18,115 nt of DNA from Gp6-AA40 sp050742535 (GTDB lineage: Bacteria > Acidobacteriota > Vicinamibacteria > Vicinamibacterales > UBA2999), in the NCBI GenBank assembly GCA_050742535.1, contig JBOGIQ010000093.1:1-18115 (forward strand). The letters run 5' to 3'. Position numbers and translations under genes: made by a program. Below the pieces are notes generated by a model that saw only the letters and a list, made by a program, of their open reading frames with translations, had not been told where the DNA came from and searched no databases. How positions within the stretch are numbered: position 1 is the stretch's first letter; the number at the start of each line of letters is the position of its first letter. Below, in pieces: positions 15,208 through 18,115 of this stretch.

Positions 15208-16134
15208 ATGCGCCGTTCGCTCATCTTCACGCTCGTGGTGGTGTTCGTGGCCTGCTCCAGCGTGGCCCAGGACAACTGGTATCCGTCGCAATGGGGTGCT
15301 GACGACCAGCGCGGCGCCGCCAACCGCATCACGCCGGCCAAAGTCCTCGAGGCAAAGAACCTGATTACCCGGGGCCAGACGTATCAGATGGGCCGCGTCT
15401 ATGAGGCGGCCATGCCGATGTTTGGCACGCGGCACTTCAGCCTTCGTATTCCGAAAGTATTCGGCCCGACGGGAACGAACGAAGCCGTGTATCACGACGA
15501 GGTCGTCAGCGGCGAGATCGGTCAGGTGGGGACGCAGTTCGACGGGCTGGGCCACATTGGCATCGGCGATCTCTTCTACAACGGCAACCGTGGGAGCGAG
15601 TTTGCCAAGGCCGAAGGCCTTGCCAAGCTCGGGATCGAAAACGTCGGCGCGCTCGCGACCCGCGGGGTGCTAATCGACGTCGCCGCGTTCAAGGGGCAGG
15701 CGATGCTCGCCGGCGGCTACGAGATCACGCGGGCGGACGTTGAAGGTGCGTTGAAGCGGCAGAACACGGCGATCCGCTCAGGCGACGCGGTGTTCATTCA
15801 TACCGGCTGGGGCTCGCTGTGGGTGAAGGACAACGCCCAGTACACCGCAAACGCCCCTGGCATCGGAGTCGGGGCCGCGCAGTATCTCGTCGAGCGTGAG
15901 GTCGTGCTGGTCGGCGCGGACACATGGGCGGTCGAGGTCGTCCCCAATCCCGACGCGTCGCTCGCGTTTCCGGTGCACCAGCTGTTCCTGCCGCGGAACG
16001 GCATCTACATCTTCGAAAACCTGGCGACCGAGGATCTGGCGCGCGACAGCGCCTACGAGTTTGCGTTCTTCTTCGCGCCGCTGCGTCTGAAGGGTGCGAC
16101 CGGATCACCAGGGAACCCGCTGGCGATCCGGTAA
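15208..16134 (+). CDS. Secreted cyclase-family (PF04199, kynurenine-formamidase-like) hydrolase
   Basis: 308 residues from ATG 15208 with GGAGG 7 bp upstream. The N-terminus is an export signal (MRRSLIFTLVVVFVACSSVA); cleavage after SVA by signal peptidase I is likely, and a weak lipobox around C16 is the alternative. Family features: QWGADDQRGAANRITP, the metal-motif region GQVGTQFDGLGHIG (105-118), GDAVFIHTGWGSLW, VGADTWAVEVVPNPD, and a final HQLFLPRNGIYIFENLA. The canonical HxGTHxDxPxH is here Q106-V-G-T-Q110-F-D112-G-L-G-H116, so Asp and the last His remain while two His are Gln; GTQxDxLxH variants form a known branch of the family. Members hydrolyse amide or lactam bonds of small aromatic or cyclic compounds. 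The substrate here is unknown and its periplasmic location is less usual. Confidence 0.85.
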   Translation: MRRSLIFTLVVVFVACSSVAQDNWYPSQWGADDQRGAANRITPAKVLEAKNLITRGQTYQMGRVYEAAMPMFGTRHFSLRIPKVFGPTGTNEAVYHDEVVSGEIGQVGTQFDGLGHIGIGDLFYNGNRGSEFAKAEGLAKLGIENVGALATRGVLIDVAAFKGQAMLAGGYEITRADVEGALKRQNTAIRSGDAVFIHTGWGSLWVKDNAQYTANAPGIGVGAAQYLVEREVVLVGADTWAVEVVPNPDASLAFPVHQLFLPRNGIYIFENLATEDLARDSAYEFAFFFAPLRLKGATGSPGNPLAIR

Positions 16135-16143
16135 GGCGGAGGT

Positions 16144-16177
16144 TATTTCTCTTTCTTGACTATTTTTCTTTCTTGAC
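16144..16177. repeat. 17-bp tandem duplication at the 3' end of the small secreted-protein gene
   Basis: 16144-16160 and 16161-16177 are adjacent 17-bp copies (TATTTCTCTTTCTTGAC and TATTTTTCTTTCTTGAC) with one mismatch. On the minus strand each copy reads GTC-AAG-AAA-GAR-AAA followed by a stop, TAG from the first-read copy and TAA from the second. Confidence 0.85.
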
Positions 16178-16537
16178 GACGAACTCGAGGGCCATGCCGG
16201 CGACGTCGGCCTTCATCTTCATCTCAGTCGGGGTGACCACGCCGCTGTAGGCGATATCGAGCGCCATACCGCCGAAGTCGAGGGTGACGCCGAAGGTGAC
16301 CTTGTCGCCGTCGATCTTGCCGTCCTTGATATTGATCGACATGCCGTCTGGGCTCTGCGTCGTTCCGGTCAGCGTCGCGCCGTCGGACTTGAACTCGAAC
16401 GCCACGGGGAAGTCTCCACCGGGCGTCGAGATGGTTCCGGCCCATTTGCCGTCCACATCGGCGGCGAAGGCAGGCGCCGCGACCAGTGTGAATGCGAGAA
16501 CGAGAGCGGCAGTGATTGTTCTGGCGAGGGAAGGCAT
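16160..16537 (-). CDS. Small secreted beta-rich protein of unknown function
   Basis: 125 residues, ATG at 16537 with AAGGAG 6 bp upstream on the minus strand. Residues 1-25 are a clear signal peptide (LARTITAALVLAFTLVAAPA, then FA before ADVDGKW). The mature 100 residues are short alternating beta strands with glycine turns: DGKWAGTISTPGGDFPVAFEF, KSDGATLTGTTQSPDGMSI, KDGKIDGDKVTFGVTLDF, EMKMKADVAGMALEFVVKKEK. This resembles the small calycin-like beta domains often found in Acidobacteriota and Bacteroidota, with the recurring W-xG and DG-xIDGD-x(V/I)-F pattern, but no function is known to me. It converges with the cyclase-family gene with a 25-bp gap. The final residues lie in a 17-bp tandem duplication that regenerates the same KKEK-stop ending. 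Confidence 0.82.
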   Translation of the reverse strand: MPSLARTITAALVLAFTLVAAPAFAADVDGKWAGTISTPGGDFPVAFEFKSDGATLTGTTQSPDGMSINIKDGKIDGDKVTFGVTLDFGGMALDIAYSGVVTPTEMKMKADVAGMALEFVVKKEK

Positions 16538-16582
16538 GTCGTCTCCTTGACTCAGTTTGTCGCGGTTTCCGGGCGCGGTCTC

Positions 16583-16611
16583 TTGGTCGAGCGTCGTTGT
16601 CGAGTTACACT
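16583..16611 (+). promoter_or_regulatory. Possible promoter for the tRNA-Val gene
   Basis: TTGGTC (16583-16588), a 17-bp spacer and TACACT (16606-16611) give a plausible sigma70 arrangement with transcription starting near 16618, 35 bp before the tRNA. Both boxes are only moderate matches. Confidence 0.35.
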
Positions 16612-16620
16612 CACATTTCG

Positions 16621-16644
16621 GTCCGCCTGAAGGCGGACACTACG
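16621..16644 (-). repeat. REP-like palindrome, inverted copy of the one at 15170
   Basis: GTCCGCCT-GA-AGGCGGAC (16621-16638) followed by ACTACG. Its reverse complement matches 15170-15193 at 23 of 24 positions; the single difference is in the loop (TC against TT). The two copies face each other across the cyclase gene and the small secreted-protein gene. This copy lies between the tRNA and its probable promoter. Confidence 0.75.
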
Positions 16645-16652
16645 TATCGGTC

Positions 16653-16727
16653 GGGCGCGTGGCTCAGCGGTAGAGCATCCGCTTCACACGCGGGGGGTCG
16701 GTGGTTCGATTCCACCCGCGCCCACCA
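16653..16727 (+). tRNA. tRNA-Val, anticodon CAC
   Basis: A complete cloverleaf: acceptor stem GGGCGCG/CGCGCCC (16653-16659, 16717-16723), D-stem GCTC/GAGC with AGCGGTA loop, anticodon stem TCCGC/GCGGG with loop TTCACAC (anticodon CAC at 16685-16687), five-base variable loop, and T-arm GGTGG-TTCGATT-CCACC. The discriminator A and an encoded CCA end (16725-16727) are present. It decodes GUG, the common Val codon in this G+C-rich genome. No other tRNA is next to it. No duplicated 3' end that would mark an integrated element is seen in the rest of the window. Confidence 0.97.
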
Positions 16728-16754
16728 ACCTTCGCTCTGAAGCCATGCGAAGGT

Positions 16755-16789
16755 TGCCCGCCGTAGCGGCGGAGCCGCGGAGGCGGGCC
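16755..16789. repeat. REP-like nested palindrome between the tRNA and the rhomboid-like gene
   Basis: Outer arms GCCCGCC/GGCGGGC (16756-16762, 16782-16788) enclose GTA and GGA spacers and an inner GCGGC-GGA-GCCGC hairpin (16766-16778). It shares the decamer CCGCCGTAGC and the layout with 5204-5233. Located 28 bp after the tRNA and between two convergent units, it may help end both transcripts, although no U-run follows. Confidence 0.65.
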
Positions 16790-16822
16790 ATCCCCTGAAC
16801 CCTGTAAAAGCTGTCTCGTACG

Positions 16823-18046
16823 CTACGGATTTCCGGCGGGGGTTGTTCCTGATTTCACCCGCCGCAGCGCCTCTAAGGATAAGGCTTCTTTCTTGTCCGC
16901 GATCCACAGAATCGACATCTTCCCGCTGCGGAGCGCATTGGCGCGGAGGGTCCAGCTTTCGTTGCGCAGCGTCAGATATTCCTCGGCCGCGGTGATTATT
17001 GGGAGCTGGTCTTTCGGGACCATGTTGCGGTCCACTGCGGCGAGCCGCCCGGTGACGTAGTCGAGCTCCGGCAGGATCACGCGGTCGATGACGACCGCGA
17101 GTGCCTTGTCCGTCATGCGCCCGTCGGTGAAGTCCTGGAGCGCCTCTTTGAAGGCCTGTGCGGTCTGCGTCTCGGTCTCGAGGACGACCTCGATGTCCCG
17201 GCGGGCATCGGTGATGCCCTTCAGTGGAACGGCGGTCACAATCGCCACGCACGACATCGTGGCCACGGTCGCCGCCATGCGGATGGCGGGAGTACGGCGC
17301 GTGTTGACGCCGCGGGAGACGGTCAGGCCGGCAAAAAGACCGCTGGCAAAGCCGACCACCACGACGGCGGCGGCGCCGGTCAGCCAGGCATAGGCTACGA
17401 ACAGACCACCACAGATCGCCAGCAGCTTGATGGTAATGAGCGGCAGCACCAGCCGCGGGCGCTGGCTGATCCCGAACAACAGCACGGCCATCATGAAGGC
17501 GTAGACGCCGGCGACGGCGCCGGCCGCCCCCGCGGTCACGGCAACCGGAAATGCAGACAGCATGAACAGGCTGGAGAACAGGCCCGCCGTCAGGTAGACC
17601 GCCGCGAACGCGGCCGGCCCGACGATCCGCTCCAGGATCAGGCCGAGCGGCACGAACGCGAGGAGGCAGACCATCAGATCGAGGACGCTGGCATGAACGA
17701 ACAGCGTCGTGAACAGACGCCACCATTCACCGTTCGCCGTCCGCGGGCCGAAGTTCGCGCCCCACGAAACCATCGGGTCGGGATCGTTCAGCAGCTGCGG
17801 GTGGAAGAACATGCCGAAGAGGACGGCGAGATTGGCGGCGACAATCAGCGGCGCGACCGGGGCGACCCGGGTGCGGGCGCGCAGCGTCTGGCGGAATGGC
17901 TCGATCTCGCGCCACCAGATCTGAACGCGGAACAGCACCTTGTCCGCCGCTTTCAGTACCTTGAGCAGGTACTGCCGGCGCTCGGCGGCGGAGGTCGATC
18001 GCATCACGATCACCAGCGCAATGGCGAGCAGAAACACGTAACCCAT
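16823..18046 (-). CDS. Rhomboid-fold membrane protein without catalytic residues (pseudo-rhomboid)
   Basis: 407 residues, ATG at 18046; the frame is closed 16 codons upstream by TGA (18094-18092) and contains no other ATG, GTG or TTG start. After an N-terminal helix (1-15) and a charged cytoplasmic segment (16-60), the rhomboid core runs from about 64 to 243: SWGANFGPRTANGEWWRLFTT, FVHASVLDLMVCLLAF, LGLILERIVGPAAFAAVYLT, TAGAAGAVAGVYAFM, VVGFASGLFAGL. Compared with active rhomboids, the serine of GxSG is Ala (A175 in GAAG), the catalytic His helix reads FASGLFAG (F233 at the His position), and the oxyanion His/Asn of the HxxxN helix are absent. A seventh helix (about 257-275) and a helical soluble tail (280-407) follow. 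Proteolysis is therefore unlikely; chaperone-like or client-binding roles, as in eukaryotic iRhoms/derlins, are an inference. The tail is unrecognised. Confidence 0.8.
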   Translation of the reverse strand: MGYVFLLAIALVIVMRSTSAAERRQYLLKVLKAADKVLFRVQIWWREIEPFRQTLRARTRVAPVAPLIVAANLAVLFGMFFHPQLLNDPDPMVSWGANFGPRTANGEWWRLFTTLFVHASVLDLMVCLLAFVPLGLILERIVGPAAFAAVYLTAGLFSSLFMLSAFPVAVTAGAAGAVAGVYAFMMAVLLFGISQRPRLVLPLITIKLLAICGGLFVAYAWLTGAAAVVVVGFASGLFAGLTVSRGVNTRRTPAIRMAATVATMSCVAIVTAVPLKGITDARRDIEVVLETETQTAQAFKEALQDFTDGRMTDKALAVVIDRVILPELDYVTGRLAAVDRNMVPKDQLPIITAAEEYLTLRNESWTLRANALRSGKMSILWIADKKEALSLEALRRVKSGTTPAGNP

Positions 18047-18083
18047 GAATGTCGAACGTGCAGACCGTTTGCCAGCGGGAATC

Positions 18084-18099
18084 CGGCCTGATCAGGCCG
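18084..18099. repeat. 16-bp perfect palindrome upstream of the pseudo-rhomboid gene
   Basis: CGGCCTGATCAGGCCG is a perfect dyad about 40 bp upstream of the minus-strand ATG. It may be an operator or another REP-like unit (flank AATCCGGCC resembles the 15122 unit), but no CGTRG head is visible here. The remaining bases to the window end (18100-18115) hold nothing recognisable. Confidence 0.45.
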
Positions 18100-18115
18100 A
18101 TCTGTGCGGAAATGC

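Noticed and set aside
16653..16727. tRNA as a possible attachment site for an integrated element
   Set aside because: No integrase gene and no repeated tRNA 3' end were seen in the window, and the neighbours look like ordinary chromosome.
16611..17726. 371-codon minus-strand open frame ending in a VVSAFRRTE peptide
   Set aside because: It runs through the tRNA gene and the REP-like unit and overlaps the pseudo-rhomboid in another frame. The same VVSAFRRT peptide appears in a short frame at 15117-15302 only because both translate the repeated palindrome, a trap for automatic annotation.

Overview
The window is 18,115 bp of high-G+C, gene-dense bacterial chromosome, most likely from an Acidobacteriota member (Vicinamibacteria-like by inference). 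The clues are an Oar-type TonB-dependent receptor, a secreted VWFA protein of the type that is abundant in Acidobacteriota, a winged-helix/TPR regulator of the same flavour, and intergenic regions full of short palindromes. No phage, integrase, transposase, toxin-antitoxin or CRISPR locus is visible, and no gap between genes exceeds 300 bp.

Layout, left to right. The 3' end of a TonB-dependent receptor gene (+) runs in from the left edge and converges on a gene (-) for a DHH-family phosphoesterase with an N-terminal nucleotide-binding-like region. A two-palindrome hairpin element lies between them. Divergent from the phosphoesterase is a winged-helix/TolB-like/TPR regulator (+) whose start looks leaderless. 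Then comes a 925-residue fusion of half an MFS transporter, a PlsC acyltransferase and an AMP-binding ligase (an Aas relative lacking its first six membrane helices), a secreted VWFA protein, and UvrB. Four base pairs after uvrB an apparent operon begins: MlaE-like permease, MlaF-like ATPase, an MCE/MlaD protein with five exact 34-residue C-terminal repeats, a YtxH-like small membrane protein and a small membrane-anchored helical protein. A strong promoter candidate then leads to an unrecognised secreted protein, closed by an intrinsic terminator.

The last 3 kb hold a secreted cyclase-family (PF04199) hydrolase with Gln in place of two canonical His, a convergent 125-residue secreted protein whose last codons sit in a 17-bp tandem duplication, a tRNA-Val(CAC), and a rhomboid-fold membrane protein that lacks the catalytic Ser and His (a pseudo-rhomboid).

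Functional theme: much of the window concerns the cell envelope, with outer-membrane uptake, lysophospholipid reacylation, MCE-type lipid transport and several exported proteins. UvrB and the tRNA are housekeeping neighbours.

The most unusual non-coding signal is a set of intergenic palindromes, nearly all with a 5'-CGTRG head. The copies differ by compensatory stem changes, which resembles REP elements (targets of RAYT transposases). The best protein-level surprises are the pseudo-rhomboid, the half-transporter Aas fusion, and the 34-residue repeat array in the MCE protein.
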